Shown here: positions 23,558 to 36,899 of the stretch, piece by piece
Numbering within the stretch: position 1 is the first letter of the stretch
How the letters are laid out: the number at the start of each line of letters is the position of its first letter
Source: Poa pratensis
Lineage: Eukaryota > Streptophyta > Magnoliopsida > Poales > Poaceae
Length of the DNA stretch: 64,000 nt
Assembly: GCA_947311845.1 (NCBI GenBank)
Contig: CAMZMU010000115.1
Location: 29,881,351-29,945,350, forward strand
Direction: 5' to 3'
Notes under the pieces: generated by a model
Seen by the model: the letters and a program-made list of their open reading frames with translations, nothing else
Databases searched by the model: none
Told to the model about the DNA's origin: nothing
Program-made: the position numbers and the translations under genes

Positions 23558-25412
23558 GAGCATCTCCAGTCGCGGCGCCCAAATGGACGCCCAAAGGCCG
23601 TCCGGATGTGCCATTTGGGAGCTGTCCGGACAAGGTGCGCCATTTGGGCGCCCGCGTTCCCCACTCGCGGCGCCCAAAGGGGCGCCCCAAAAGGTTTTTT
23701 TACATGAATTTTAATATTTTGTGAAAGGAAAAATCAAACATACATAAATATGTAATAGTTCAAATACAATATTTAATAGTTCAAATATATAAAATAAAGT
23801 TCAAACGTCTTCCTCTTCCTCCTCAGCCGCTGCCATGCCCCGGCGTGCCCACAAATGCTACGCTAGATCAGTTTGGATTGTATTATGAGTATTTTCATCA
23901 CGAATTTCCAAATGCATTGAGATATAATCTGCGAAATATGCCGGCACGTTGTGATCAATCTGTGCATGAGGACCCTCAAAGTCATATGGCATATGATCAT
24001 GCACTGGATTATAGCGCTCACTCTCGATGATCATGTTGTGCAGGATGACACAACAATTCATCACCTCCCACATTTGCTCATTCGACCATGTCAGAGCAGG
24101 ATACCGAACGATAGCAAACTTTTACTGCAGCACTCCAAATGCCCGCTCGACATCCTTCCTGGCGCTCTCTTGTTCAGCGGCAAAATGACAAGCTTTGTTC
24201 CCGCGAGGGTTGGGGACGCTCTTCACAAATGTTGCCCACTTTGGATGGGTGCCATCGGCTAGGTAGTACTCTTTATTGTACTCGTGGCCATTGACCACAT
24301 AGTTGACAGGTGGGGCATGGCCTTCAACTAGCTTCGCGAACACAGGAGAGCGCTGCAACACATTGATGTCGTTGTGTGATCCTGCCATGCCGAAGAATGC
24401 GTGCCAAATCCATAGTTCATGATCGGCCACAGCTTCAAGAACCACATTGCAATATCCTTTGTGGCCTCCTTTGTACAATCCTTGTCAACCAAATGGACAG
24501 TTCTTCCAGCTCCAATGCATGCAGTCTATGCTTCCAAGCATCTCAGGAAATCCTCTAACTGCATTCAGTTCCAGGATCCGAGCTGTTTCTTCTTCATTTG
24601 CTCCTCTCAAATAGTTTGGGCCAAACACACCAATCACCGCCCTGCAGAACCTGGACATCGACTTGACGATTGTGGACTCTGACATCCGTAGGTAGTCATC
24701 TACAGAATCAGCAGGTGCTCCATATGCAAGCATTCTCATAGCTGCAGTGCACTTCTGGATTGACGAGAAACCAACAGTTCCCACAGCGTCCTTCTTCAAC
24801 TTGAACCATGGATCATACACCCTCACAGCTTGCACGATCTGGTTGAACAATCCACGGTTCATCCGAAAGCGTCGACGAAAATCCTTGGCAGTAGCGACAG
24901 GAACTTCGGCAAAGTAGTCAGAGACTAACATGCAATGGCCTTCCATTCTCTGCCTCGGCTTGCTCTTCTTCCTTCCGAACGACGAGCCTCCCCGTTTTGG
25001 GGCGGAGAGATCGCCGGTGCCCGAACCGAAGGCCGTCGAGGAGAGGAAGCAAACGGCGGCGCCGGCGTCCAGGTTTGGGTGGAGCGGAGCTGGCGGGCGG
25101 GGGCGGCGGGGGCGACTGGGACGACGATGAAAGACGGGGATAAAATCAGGCGAGAAAACGATGAGACATAGTCTGTGTCTCACTGCCAGGCGTGGCCCGC
25201 GCGTCGGAAGCCGACGTGGCGTCGCGTTTCCTTCCGTCCGGGGCCGCCCCAAGCCTCCCCAAGTTGAGGGCGTGGGCTGGGCGTGCCCGACACAAAACTG
25301 GGCCGCGCCGGACCCAATTCGCGTTTGGGCGCCGCGAGTGGGGGCGATTTTGTGTCCGGCACGCCCCAAACGCGTTTGGGCGGCCGTTTGGACGCCGCGA
25401 GTCGAGATGCTC
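23558..25412 (-). mobile_element. PIF/Harbinger transposon carrying a broken transposase
   Basis: The 1,855-bp element has inverted ends (left GAGCATCTCCAGTCGCGGCG; right ..CGCGAGTCGAGATGCTC) and a 3-bp duplication TCA at 23555-23557 and 25413-25415. It encodes a Harbinger-type DDE transposase on the minus strand, now with stop codons. No Myb-like ORF1 is recognisable inside. The last 245 bp is closely similar to the end of the element at 42730-43721. Confidence 0.9.
23858..24946 (-). pseudogene. PIF/Harbinger transposase (HARBI1-like, DDE_Tnp_4), two nonsense mutations
   Basis: From the ATG at 24946 ([12 protein letters not shown]) the frame runs about 363 codons to the stop at 23858 without a frameshift. 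It is interrupted by TGA at 24485-24487, where the family has Trp (CPFGWQG), and by TAA at 24122-24124, where GVLQS is expected. The catalytic triad is visible: Asp in GSIDCMHW, Asp in YYLADGTHP and Glu in DVERAFGVLQ. The enzyme would cut and rejoin the element with Harbinger's 3-bp duplications. Similar coding frames upstream of 24946 suggest the true start could be further 5'. With only two point mutations the copy is fairly young but inactive. Confidence 0.9.
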
Positions 25413-25415
25413 TCA

Positions 25416-27488
25416 ATGAGTATCCAAAACCATTGGGTTTTTCTCGGTTTTCGAATAAACATAAAAGGACAGGTAAAATTGTCGCCACAAAAGCTAAACC
25501 CTAAACGCCAACAATTTGTTTAGTCCACCTATGTGACGCCCGGTTCTTTCGACTCATGGTGTGACATCAACTATTTTGTTTGAACTGGATCAGAGACCGT
25601 ATCGACTTTAGGGCCATGGATGTTTCAATCTGGACAAGTGAAAACATTGGAGTCGGGATTCTTAGGTCGACACATGTTCCTCGTCAGGAGTGAGAGGGAA
25701 GGCGGCCTTCTGTGACGGGTTAGGATGTCTTGAGCATGCTTCCCTATGTTTTCCTCGGGTTCTCCAACTTATGGTGATCCTTCTAGATTTTTCGATGCTA
25801 TCAAGCTAGCCTTCGTTCACGGGCTAGGCCGGATGTCCCTGGCGTGCTTCCTTTCGTTTCTCCTCGACTGCTCCAAACTCTAGTCTTTCTTCTCCTACAT
25901 CCGTAGATTGTATCAAACTAGTTTTCACTATGTGTGCGGTGTTGTCATCATGGGCCCGTGCCAAGATGTTACTACCATTTTCTTGTTTAGCTCGATCTTT
26001 GATCTACTCTGGCTTTATTGGTTTAAACTCAGATTGCAAAGTCTTCCATCGATATTTCTTTGGACAGATAGGTTTGTGGCTTGAGTGTAGTACTATTACA
26101 AACATGACATCAGCCGAATAAAGAACGGGGGATCTCTTGTCAGTTGTCACTGAAGTTCATTGATAACAAGAAAGGGAATGACCTAATCATCGACACTGGA
26201 CTGTTGGTTAGTATAAATTACGTTTTATTTTCTATCAGTATCAGCCTGCTACATTTCTGCTGTTCGCTAAAATGATTTGTCAAAATTAGACAGGATTCCG
26301 GTTGCTACTGATACGAGTACCACCCTACTTAAACAAAAAAGATTACGCGCTTGCACCACCAACCATTGATTGGTGCAACAATAACATGTTGTATCCCCTG
26401 CATCTCGGCAGCTTCCCCATTCCTACCCTGTGTTCTTCAGATCGCTCGGTGGTCAGCTAAAAGAACAAAAAATCGATGATGGTCCTGATCCCTAAAGAAA
26501 ATAAAAAAGAACGTCTAGACAATTAAGAGACCAAACCCAGACTAGGAGAAGGCGACAAAGCCCTAGTAATATGAAACATGGGAGCGAAGCCATTCGTGTT
26601 TAAGGTTTTATAAAACAGAGTCCCAGGAATCATGGTTCTTCATCTCCTCCGAATAACAAAACGCTGCCAGGGATTCGCTGTCTGGAGCCGTATCTTCGCC
26701 ACCAGCAAGGCAACAACAACCGATCCATATCCGGTAGCTCCGATCCGCTGCTAGGCCTTGCTGCCTTCCATGCATCGCACCACGCAAGCTTGCCTCCCAA
26801 GCGCCGCCTTTGCGTTCATTTGGGCAAAAACAGAGCAACCTAAGAGGATGAGGAGTTCAAAGATACACTCACATGGCCAAAGAATATGAGGGTGGATACG
26901 CGGACTGCTAGTGAAGCCCAAATTACCAGGCGACTGATCGAACCCGCTAAATTCGGATCTGTCACCGTGTATGGCATTGCAGTTTAGACTCGATCTGGCT
27001 CATTAAGGCCACGATTGAATGGATTCACACAGAAACTTTTATTGCATAGCTCGATTCCTTTATCTAAATGGTTCTTTTGTACACAAAATGTGCTACATTA
27101 TCGTCTGGATGATAAAATCTGGGCGATTTCACCTTTTTGCTGTTGTTTTTGATCCTTCCAACACGACATTGTCCGTTCTCCTTTCCCTTGATTTCTAAAT
27201 GCTGAGTTGGAAGCTTTTAGTATTTTAGTCAACAAGGTAGATACATATCCTTTTCCAGTATACAAGATGATTGATTGATGCACATTCCAAGTATCACCAA
27301 CAATTGCAGAATGTAAATCTTGATGTCACAACAACCAACATATGCCCAGTATTTTAGCCCTATTTCCTTCTATGCAAATTTGGACCCACATCATGATCCA
27401 AGCGTTCTTGCCCCAACTAAAATCAGCGGTTATATTTACTCCTAATGTAGCATGTCCGTACTAGAGCATAGCTCTCTTCATGTCCCCT
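25416..27488. other. No gene recognised
   Basis: About 2 kb between the Harbinger element and the LINE. Frames of 60-76 codons (25930-26121, 26608-26838) show no domain. Nothing resembles exons of a known gene. Confidence 0.3.
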
Positions 27489-28373
27489 ATGGTAGAGCAT
27501 GTCCCCATGGGCGCGGTGATCTCGAAGCCGGTGCGGCTGGGCTGGCGCGGCCCCCTACACGTCCTAGGGTAACGCCACCGGCCGTGCTCGGCATGTTCTT
27601 GCCTGCGGTGGTCGGGGATGGCGGTGGTGGCGCTGTGCCGGCGCCGGAGGCGGATTCCGGCCCGCCTGCTGCGGATCAAGGAGACATGGCGGCGGCTGGA
27701 ATTCAAACTTGCATGGCGACCGGGGCCCAGTTGCAGGCTGATCTCGACCGTCCTCGCCCTGGGAGTATCTCGGCCGTCGGTTCGCTGGGCTGTGGAAACC
27801 GCTTGACTCCTGTGGGCGTAGGGTTTCGATCGAAACAACTGCCTCCTCCTCCGCCGCGCACCAACTCGCACCGCCGCTCATCGACCAGCCCCCTCGCCGC
27901 CCACGAGCAGCTCCTCTGCGCCCGGACCAGGAACCTCCAGTCCCGCACCAGCTCGCTGTCCTTCCCCACTAGCGCGATCCTTTGCGGAGGTCGCTGCGTC
28001 CCCGCCGGCCATGTCGGGCGCGGGCGGGCAAGGTGGGCAGCAGGGGGGCCTGCAGGCGAACGCCAAGCTCCCTACGCCGGCCGCCAATGCTCTTGGTCGG
28101 CATGCTGGTCGGGGACAGGACTCGTGGCTGCTGGGAGCGCATCGGCTCCAATACGCGCCTCGGCGGCTCCCGCGGTGACGGCTGCTGCATCGGCTGGGTC
28201 GCCGGTGGTGCTCAACCCGACGACCGTCACGACTGTGCCATTCGTTGTAGGGCTGACTGCTGCTGCTAAGAAGAAAAGCAAGCAAGAAGAAGAAACCGCT
28301 GGCTTCGGCGGCCGCTGAATCTAGCCAGGCTAATGCCGGGGCAGGGGCTGTTACGACGGTCACGGCTGCTCTG

Positions 28374-29197
28374 GTGGATGCTAATGCGACTGCTAGCGTG
28401 GTTACTGCAGCAAAGCGGAAGCGTTGCGCCACCTGTAAGATTGACACTCATGATACGAAGGAATGTTCGATTGACAGGTACTGTTACTTCTGTGACAAGG
28501 TGGTGCACCCGACTCTTCGGTGCCCCATTCTCAGGGTGCCGAAGCCATACGCCGGGATGGCGGGCATCGGATGTGAGGACACAATGTTTAGCCACGTGCC
28601 AGATGGTGTATTCAGGCCTCACCTGGCTACGAGTTCTACTCCGGTGGCGGTTGTCATGGTGACATGGGAGCCGGTGTCGGCAGAGATGATACAGACGTTG
28701 CTAGCTCGATTCTGCCCGCTGCAGTCCGCATGGTGTTGGGAGGCCATTCCGCACAAGGAGGATACTTTCCTGGTCAATTTCCCTTCTATGGCGGACTTGG
28801 AGAGGATGAATGGGTCTGAACTAGGGTGCCGAAACAGCAATCGTGGATCTCCTTGGACATTTGGAAACCGGATGATGTCTTGCCAATGGCGGAGTTGACA
28901 CCAACTTGGGTTCATGTGGCTGGAGTGCCAAATTCGGTTCGTCATTTTCTGGGTCTTTGGGCAGTGGGTACTCTCATTGGAAAGACTATGGATGTGGACC
29001 TACTGGCTCTCCGACGTCATAATGTGGTTAGGATTCTGGTGGCCATCCGTAACCCCAATCTGTTCGAGACAAGGGTGGTCAAAGCTGATGCCTTCGTGAT
29101 ACTTAAGGGTATTCTTTTCTGTTCTCCAAGGAGGCGGCGGATTATGTCGCCGATCCGGACTTTGTCCCCTTTATTTGGAGACGGAACGAGAGGATGA
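28374..29197 (+). pseudogene. LINE ORF1 (zinc-knuckle RNA-binding protein), frameshifted
   Basis: The first frame holds the cysteine-rich stretch CATCKIDTHDTKECS..CYFCDKVVH..RCPILRVPK. A plant-LINE ORF1 region follows (WCWEAIPHKEDTFLVNFPS). A shift near 28830 moves the continuation to another frame (WVHVAGVPNSVRHFLGLWAVGTLIGK). The protein would package LINE RNA. The N-terminal alanine/proline-rich part upstream (27505-28370) is spread over several frames. Confidence 0.75.
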
Positions 29198-30524
29198 TGA
29201 TGCAAAAGGCTCGGAAGAAAAAGATGTATATGAGACGCGCATGAATGAACCACCGAAGACCGCGGATGGGACACTCACATGCCGCAAGCTAATGCTTCGG
29301 GGCCAGGGGTGCATCGCTGGGGTTACTTGGGGCGGCTGATGTGGTACATGTCATTGCGGTGACGCCGTTCAACAAAAATCCGCAAACTCCGAGAGGCAAA
29401 GAACTTGTGGCGCAGCTGTCCGCGTCAAGGATGGATGGGAAGAATGCTACTGATATTGTGCAGGAAAAATTGCAAGCTGCTGGTAGCCGTACCGGGCTGG
29501 ATGGCTCTCGGTCCCCAATGCTGGGCCGTTCGCCGTCGCCCGATGCGCCGACGAGGGAGATGGTGAGGCAGGCCGGCCGTGACGGATCTCCAGCCGTTGT
29601 TGCTGGGCTGAGGTCGCCGGGCCACTCGCCGTCTCCGCTGGACGCTTCCGCTGGGCCGTGTGCGGCCGTTGGCTTGCTATCGCCCGCGGCGGGAGCGGAG
29701 CTGACTGCTGGTGCTGGGCTGGAGTCCGACGTGCTGGCTCGGCTAGACGGAGTTCCAGCCACGCTGATGTGTCCCTACGCAGTTGCTGCAGTTGCTGATC
29801 TCTCGCCGGATGAGCAGCAGCACGCTGCTGCCCCCATGCAGCTGGACGTTGCTGCAGCTTCTGCGCCATGCAGCTGGACACTGCTGTAGCTGCTGCGCCC
29901 ATGCAGCTGGACGACGGGTCGCTGCCTGTTGCTGAACCGGTGACACCGGTACGCTTCTCGACACGGGGGGAGGGCTCTACTCCCCCAATGCCAACCCCGT
30001 GCTGACCCCGCTGAGGAGGAGCGTGCGTCACGTTGTGGCCGTGGACGGGTCCTTGGCTACGGACGAGGACTCCATGGCGAAGGCTATGAGGCGCAAGGCG
30101 GAGCGCAACCTGGATATGAATGGTATGAGCAAATCCCCAATGTCATTCCTTCCATTTTCAAATTCAAGTATCTCCGATAAATTGAATAGGGTAGGATTCT
30201 CATTGGGTAATAGTGTTGGAAAAATTGCTATGTCGACTAATGCACTAAGACAATTGGAATACGACCGGTTAACAGTCACCCCAAAAGTCTCGGGCAAGTG
30301 GATACTATTCACTTGGATGAGGAGGAGCTACATGACACAATTGATGTCCAGCTCCTCTCACATCTAGTGGGTGATGTATCGGAGGGTGGCTTAGACGAGG
30401 CGATACTGAGTTCATTATATGATCTGAAAGCATCTGACCGCAAGTCCAAAGAAGACTCTCGTAAGAAAAATAATAAAACGCCATGGAAAAAGGCGAAGTT
30501 TTCCACACCTCCAATTGTTTCCCA

Positions 30525-33500
30525 ATGAATGGCATATTCGAGAACAGCAGAGGTCTTCGTGACTTGGCTAAGCATGCTCGTATTGCTGATTTTATTCGGG
30601 ATCATCGATTGGACTTTGTGGGAATCTCCGAAACGGTAAACGGGACTTTTCAGCGAGTCTACTTAACCGCTTGTCTGGTGGAATAGAATTCACATGGAGG
30701 TCTCGTCCGCCACGTGGTAGGTCGGGGGGCATTTTATTAGGCGTCAGAACAGAGACCATGGATGTGTTGGCTAGTTCGGAAGGTGACTTTCATATTAAGG
30801 TTCACATCCGTAACAAGGCCGACAACTTCATATGGACTCTTGTCGCTGTGTATGGTGCTGCCCAAGATGAGCATAAGCCTGCTTTCCTCAGAGAATTGGT
30901 GAATCTGGCAAAAGATAACCCATATCCTATAATTATAGGGGGAGATTTTAACTTGCTGAGGTTCCCACATGAGAAGAGTAGAGGCAGATTTGACAATCGA
31001 TGGCCTCTTTTATTCAACGCTATAATTGACAGTCTTAGTCTAAGAGAGGTATCGATGATTGGGAGACAATACACTTGGGCTAATAGCCTCCCAGAGCCAA
31101 CATACGAAAAGTTGGACCGTGTACTAATGGACTCAGCTTGGGAAATCAAATACCCAATGGTCTCTGTACGGGTCCTCGAACGTATCGAGGCATTGTCAGA
31201 TCATGCACCTATACTGTTAACCACGGGAACACCTAATCCATCATGTAAACACCAATTCAAATTTGAATTGGGCTGGTTACATAGAGAAGGTTTTTTCGAA
31301 ATGGTTAAGAAGGTGTGGGAAAGACCGGTGCGTGGTCGTACGCCAATCCAAAGGTGGAATAATAAAATGAGCGCAGTGCGCAAACACCTGAGAGGTTGGG
31401 CTAGACACATGGTAGGTCAGCTAAAAATGCAAAGCTCCGTCTGGCATCTATTATTGATGAGCTAGAAGCTTTTGCGGAAATCAGACCGCTATCACAACAA
31501 GAGATCGATCTAAAAAATCGATCGAATGTCGAGATGGCGGGGATTCTTCGTGAGGAGGAGCTCAAATGGTACCAACGATCAAAGGCCCAATTTTTGTTGG
31601 AAGGAGATTCGAATACGAGATACTTTCATAGTCTAGCTAATGGCAGACATAGAAAGAAACTCATTCATTCTCTTGTCCAGGAGGAGGGTACGATTGAAGG
31701 CCATGAGCAGCTAAAATCTTACATCACGAAGTATTATAAAAATTTGTTTGGTGATCCGGAGGCAGATAATTTCTCGCTTGACGAAACACGAACAAATGAC
31801 ATTCCGCAAGTATCCGATCAGGAAAACGCCCATCTGATAGCTCCTTACACGGTGAGGAGGTGAAGAAGGCGGTATTCCAAATGCAGCACAACAAAGCACC
31901 GAGTCCGGATGGGTTTCCTGCTGAGTTTTACCAAACTTTCTGGGACGTAATCCAATCGGAATTGCTCGAGATGTTTCATGCTTTGCATGCTGGACAACTT
32001 GAGCTATTTCGCCTAAATTTTGGTGAGATAATTTTGTTGCCAAAGGTTAATGGAGCAGAAAGGATTCAGCAATATAGACCTATCTGTCTTCTAAACGTTA
32101 GCTTCAAAATTTTCACCAAAACAGCTACTATTAGGCTTAATTCGGTGGCTGATCATGTTGTGAGGCCTACTCAAACGGCTTTTATGCAAGGTCGCAATAT
32201 CCTTGATGGGGTGGTGATCCTTCATGAAATGTTCATGAGTTACATCGGAAAAAGCTAAATGGAGTCATTTTAAAAATTGACTTTGAAAAGGCGTATGATA
32301 AAGTCAAATGGTCTTTCCTGCAACAAACACTCAGGATGAAAGGTTTTTCAGATGAGTGGCGTGCAATGATACATAATTTCGTTTCCGGAGGAAGTGTCGC
32401 CATCAAAGTAAATGACGATGTTGGTAGATACTTCCAAACGAAAAAGGGATTACGACAGGCGATCCTCTATCACCTATATTATTTAATATAGTTGCTGATA
32501 TGTTAGCCATAATCATTGAACGCGCAAATCGGATGGGCAAATTGTTGGAGTGGTTCCGCATCTAGTGGATGGTGGATTATCCATTCTCCATATGCTGATA
32601 CACAATTCTTTTTATGGAGCATGACATGGAAAAGGCGAGAAACCAACTTTCCGGTCTAAAAATTAACTTCCATAAAAGCGAAATGTTTTGTTTTGGCGAC
32701 GCTCAGGACGAGGCTGACCAATATGCTGAGTTATTCGGCTGTGGGCTCGGCCAGTTTCCGATTAGCTATCTTGGCATTCCCATTCATTTTAGGAGGCTCA
32801 CGATAGCTCAATGGAAGCATGTTGAGGAAAGACTACAAAAAAGATTGAGTAGTTGGAAAGGAAAATTATTATCCCTATGGGCAGATTGGTTCTCATAAAT
32901 TCAGTCCTAACTAATATGGTGTTGTATATGATATCCTTCTTCCAATTACCAAAGGGGTCTTGCATCGATTGACTACTTTCGATCTAGATTCTTTTGGCAA
33001 GGGGATAATGAAAAAAAGAAATACCGGCTGGCAAAATGGGATGTGGTGTGCCGCCCTAAGGACCATGGTGGTCTTGGGATTCATGACCTCGAGGTCAAGA
33101 ATAGAGCCCTCCTAGGTAAGTGGTTGTTTAAACTGCTCACCGAAGATGGGGTTGGCAAACTCTTCTTAGGAGGAAGTACTTAGGCTCAAGTGCGTTATCA
33201 CAGGTTTCTTGGAAATCAGGTGATTCACACTTCTGGGCTGGTCTTATGGCGACGAAGAAATTCTTCTTCCCATACGGTTCTTTTTCCATTAAGGATGGTC
33301 GGAGATAAGGTTCTGGGAGGATAGGTGGCTTGGACCTACCCCACTCCGAGAACAATATCCAGCTCTATATAATATAGTCCTTGGACGGCACAAGAGTGAC
33401 ACACTCGCTCAAGTGTTGGTAAATAATATTCCAACGGTGACGTTCCGAAGAGATCTTATCGGTCCAAGGTTGGTAGCGTGGCACGATTTGCTACAACGAC

Positions 33501-34171
33501 TAGCTGCTGTCAATTTGACACAAGGGCCTGATGAGTTTCGGTGGAATTTACACAATAATGGTAAATTCTCGGTGGACTCTATGTATACAGCACTAACCAG
33601 CCAGAGGTGCCGGTTGATAATAATAAGAAAATCTGGAAGATGAAGATTCCTCTGAAAAACAAAGTTTTCGCTTGGTATCTTCGTCGCGGGTTATTCTTAC
33701 CAAAGACAACCTTGCTAAACGCAATTGGCATGGAAGTAAACAGTGTGTCTTCTGTCATAAAGACGAGACATCAAACACTTATTCTTCGAGTGCAAGTTTG
33801 CTAGTTCTATATGGTCCATCGTCCAGATAGGTTCTACTATTTACCCACCAAAAAGCATAGCCAATATTTTTGGCAATTGGCTGAATGGTGTGGATAATAG
33901 GTTTAAACAACTTATTAGGGTGGGAGCGCTTGCCGTAATATGGTCGCTTTGGCTATGTAGAAATGACAAGGTTTTTAACGATAAAAATTGTTCTCTTATG
34001 CAGGTTATCTGCAGGGCTACTGCTACGCTCCGTTCGTGGTCTCGGTTGCAACGTGTGGGGCATCGAGACCTGTTTATGGAGGTGTGTACCAGACTGGAGG
34101 ATACGGCGAGAGACTTTTTATCCCAACGTGGATGGCAGCATAATTTGCGGATTGGCCCTCCATCACCATAG
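30525..34171 (+). pseudogene. LINE ORF2 (endonuclease-reverse transcriptase), multiply broken
   Basis: Endonuclease motifs: NSRGLRD, FVGISET, GGDFNLLR and SDHAPILLTT near 31197. Reverse transcriptase motifs: NKAPSPDGFPAEFYQ, YRPICLLN, IDFEKAYDKVKW and DPLSPILFNIVAD. The zf-RVT region near the 3' end has KIWKMKIPLKNKVFAWYLRR. The frame breaks repeatedly, near 30684, 31465, 31860, 32258, 32455 and 32595. At about 32595 the catalytic YADD is destroyed: the sequence reads GCTGATACACAATTC, short by bases relative to a GCTGATGAT form. The enzyme would have nicked the target and primed cDNA synthesis; this copy cannot. Confidence 0.9.
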
Positions 34172-34335
34172 GCGTTCTTACAATTTCTCAATTGATATGT
34201 AATTCGCCTTCCTTTTATTTCGAACTTCAGACTTGTTTCGGCTGTGTGCATCTTGGTTATGCAGAGGTTGGTGTAATACTTAAACTTTTTAAGTAATAAA
34301 GCTCCCTTTATCTAAAAAAATGGTAGAGCATGTCC

Positions 34336-35747
34336 ACCCGGGTGTAAGTCCTAGACTTGTGAGGTGTGTTCGTATTTTTATGGATTTATTCTAGGCTTTT
34401 CGGTGATGTTTTTCTAGTTAGGACGACATACCCACCGACTATGAGATTACTGTGATGACTTCATCAATCTCAAAATCTGATGCTCAATCTCTTTGAGATT
34501 CTCATAGGGGTACGCTGTGTGTACATGCGTTTATAGGGGTGAGTGCACACATGTGTCTACGAGCGTGTGCATTGTACTATGTTTTTCACATAACATCCTC
34601 GACTATGCATATCCGACGATACGTGGAAAAATTAACATGAGAATTTTTCCAGAACCCTTACAGTAATCAAACCTTCTTTTGCATGCCAATAAAAAGTACA
34701 ATAAATAGCCAGCCTATGCTTTGATCTATATCGCTTAGATCATAGTATATGCCTAGATTCAAATATCGGATATCAGGTTCGTATTGGTTTGGCTTCTGTA
34801 TACCGGCTGAAAATATCTGGTTATATATCAGACGATAACAAGAAAACTAATGTCTTACTTGTTCGAAACCTTTCTCATAAATGAATAATGTCAATGCTTA
34901 AGCATAGAAAATATACGCTTCCAGGTTTATCAAATAGTCAATTAAATAATAAATACTCACACAATTCTTACTCTTGCATTATATATGTATATCTATAGAA
35001 CATTATGAATATCGTTAATTATTCAGTGAAGTCTTAAATACCTAATTTTATTTTCAACAACAATTTTTAGAAAGAATCATTCTTATCTACATATTGGTCT
35101 ATATCGGTGGATATATTAGACCAAATATCAGCCATGTTGGTAGATATATCCCTATATCGGCTGATATGTCAGAGAACAATATTTACATAAAATGATATGC
35201 TACGTGTATCGGTGGACCCCAAGTACTGATATATCGGTCTTATTGGGTTGGTTTAAAAGCTAGCTAACAGAGTTTAGAGTAGTAGCCCTTAGCTCATATG
35301 GGAATATTGCAGCGCTAATCCTGCCCAGCATTGTTAAATGAGAGGATCATACAGATCTTTTTGTTTAATCTCAGGGTCCTTGAGTAGAGTACTTTAGTTG
35401 AGTACAAGGACCATTACGGTGTAATGCGGGCATGTACGGGGATTATACTTTGCTGGAAGAAAACTGCAAAATATTTCACACAGCAGCTAGCTGTTGACTG
35501 AAGGCATCTGCTTAATTCTAAACCAGCTCAGTGAATGCTGCACCAGGTTAGGTTTATGCCACGACGAGATGGAGCTAGCTGGACCTGCTTCTTTGTCGAC
35601 TATGATATGTTTCCGAATACTGGAGTTTTTGCTTTGTATCATCAGCCAACAATTGGTATTTCCAGCAAACATTATTTTACTTACAGGACTGGTAAAATTA
35701 ATGCATGCAAAATGTGTGATGTGGAGAGTTATCAAGTGTTAAATATA
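34336..35747. other. No gene recognised
   Basis: AT-rich spacer. From about 34780 to 35250 there are scattered TATCGG/ATATCGGTGG words in short imperfect repeats, without coding content. Confidence 0.3.
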
Positions 35748-35749
35748 TA

Positions 35750-35905
35750 CTCCCTCCGTTTTTTAATATAAGATGTTTTAGCATTTGTCCACATTCACAT
35801 GTGTATAAATGTATGTAGACATGTTTTAACATGTGTGTCCATTTACTTTAGTATGTATCTAAACAACATGTGTAACCCCTAAAACATATTAAAAAACGGA
35901 GGGAG
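35750..35905. mobile_element. Stowaway MITE
   Basis: Inverted ends CTCCCTCCGTTTTTTAATAT and its complement, TA target duplication at 35748-35749 and 35906-35907, 156 bp. Typical Tc1/mariner-derived MITE. Confidence 0.93.
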
Positions 35906-35907
35906 TA

Positions 35908-36534
35908 TGCTAATTAACTCTGTTCAGTAGTGCTACCAATTCAACAAACACGTTAGATCGTACGTGATCAATCCCGAGATTGATCTCACGGTCAGGTTCC
36001 ACAATGCTAGAACCAACGAGATGAAAGAGAAAGAGCGTCTGTTACGGACTTTGCATCTCTTTTCAGTTTGCTGACAGACACGCGTGCACAATTATTCCAG
36101 GCATCGATCCACGTACTCACCGTCTGGCTGTCAGTACCCATCAAAAGCAAGGAGCTTCTTCAAGGTCGTACGCTTTCCGCCGGCTTTCCTTTTAAGCTGA
36201 TCCATGGATTTCTAGAGAAAAGCTCATGCTGTCATACATGAACCCATCTGGCTATACTATGGACAAACCAAGCATAGCCCATGAGGTAAGAAGATGGCGC
36301 CTCTGGACAAACGACATGTGTGCATAAGCCATCACACCCTTATATAATTAGCATCCCATTTACTCTAATCATCGGACACCTTTCTAAATCTACAAGCAGC
36401 ATGCATAATTATTGGTACTTCCTTCTGCTGTGCCTCTAATGGCAGCCAGCAATCTATATAACTGGCCAACTTGGCAACTAACAAATTCATGAAGCCACGT
36501 CAGGTGTGTAACCCAACGGCAATATTCAAGTATA
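35908..36534. other. No gene recognised
   Basis: Intergenic sequence without exon, repeat boundary or domain that I can identify. Confidence 0.3.
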
Positions 36535-36760
36535 TCTTTTTTTTGCGAGAAGGACCCTGGTATTAAAAGAAATATCGAACCGTACAAAACACCTCAACAA
36601 AAACGAAAATTATAACGAGATTCTTGAGATGCCCTTCGTCTTCAACCTCCAGACTGTGTCGACGGCGCGCCGCCGCTGCCGCTCCTCTCTGAGCTGGCCT
36701 GGCGTTGTTGGTTGCGGACGGGAAGTCGCCGAACTACAAATTAGGTTAGGCCAAGATATT
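36535..36760 (-). mobile_element. Non-LTR retroelement 3' fragment
   Basis: On the minus strand the fragment ends TTTCTTTTAATACCAGGGTC followed by CTTCTCGCAAAAAAAA, a LINE-like 3' end with an A-tail. The GC-rich part near 36660-36720 would be the preceding body. It is short and 5'-truncated; boundaries are approximate. Confidence 0.45.
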
Positions 36761-36899
36761 TGAACTTGTGCAAACCAACCAGTTCTCCCATTTTTTCCCT
36801 GTGGATCGACACCCGAAGTACTACACGATAGGTCACAAAGGACTGGTTCATAATTTGGATAAACATTGAGGACCTCCGTGCAAAAATGACAACGCAGCT

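Larger units (their letters stand above)
27505..34319 (+). mobile_element. Structurally complete L1-type LINE retrotransposon
   Basis: The element is about 6.8 kb and bounded by a perfect 16-bp target duplication ATGGTAGAGCATGTCC at 27489-27504 and 34320-34335. It ends in an AATAAA-containing 3' region and a short A-tail (CTAAAAAAA). The GC-rich 5' end is present, so it is not 5'-truncated. Order: 5' leader, ORF1 with zinc-knuckle cysteines (from about 28374), ORF2 with endonuclease, reverse transcriptase and zf-RVT regions (30525-34171). Several frameshifts and stops make it inactive. The intact TSD contrasts with the worn coding region. Confidence 0.93.
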
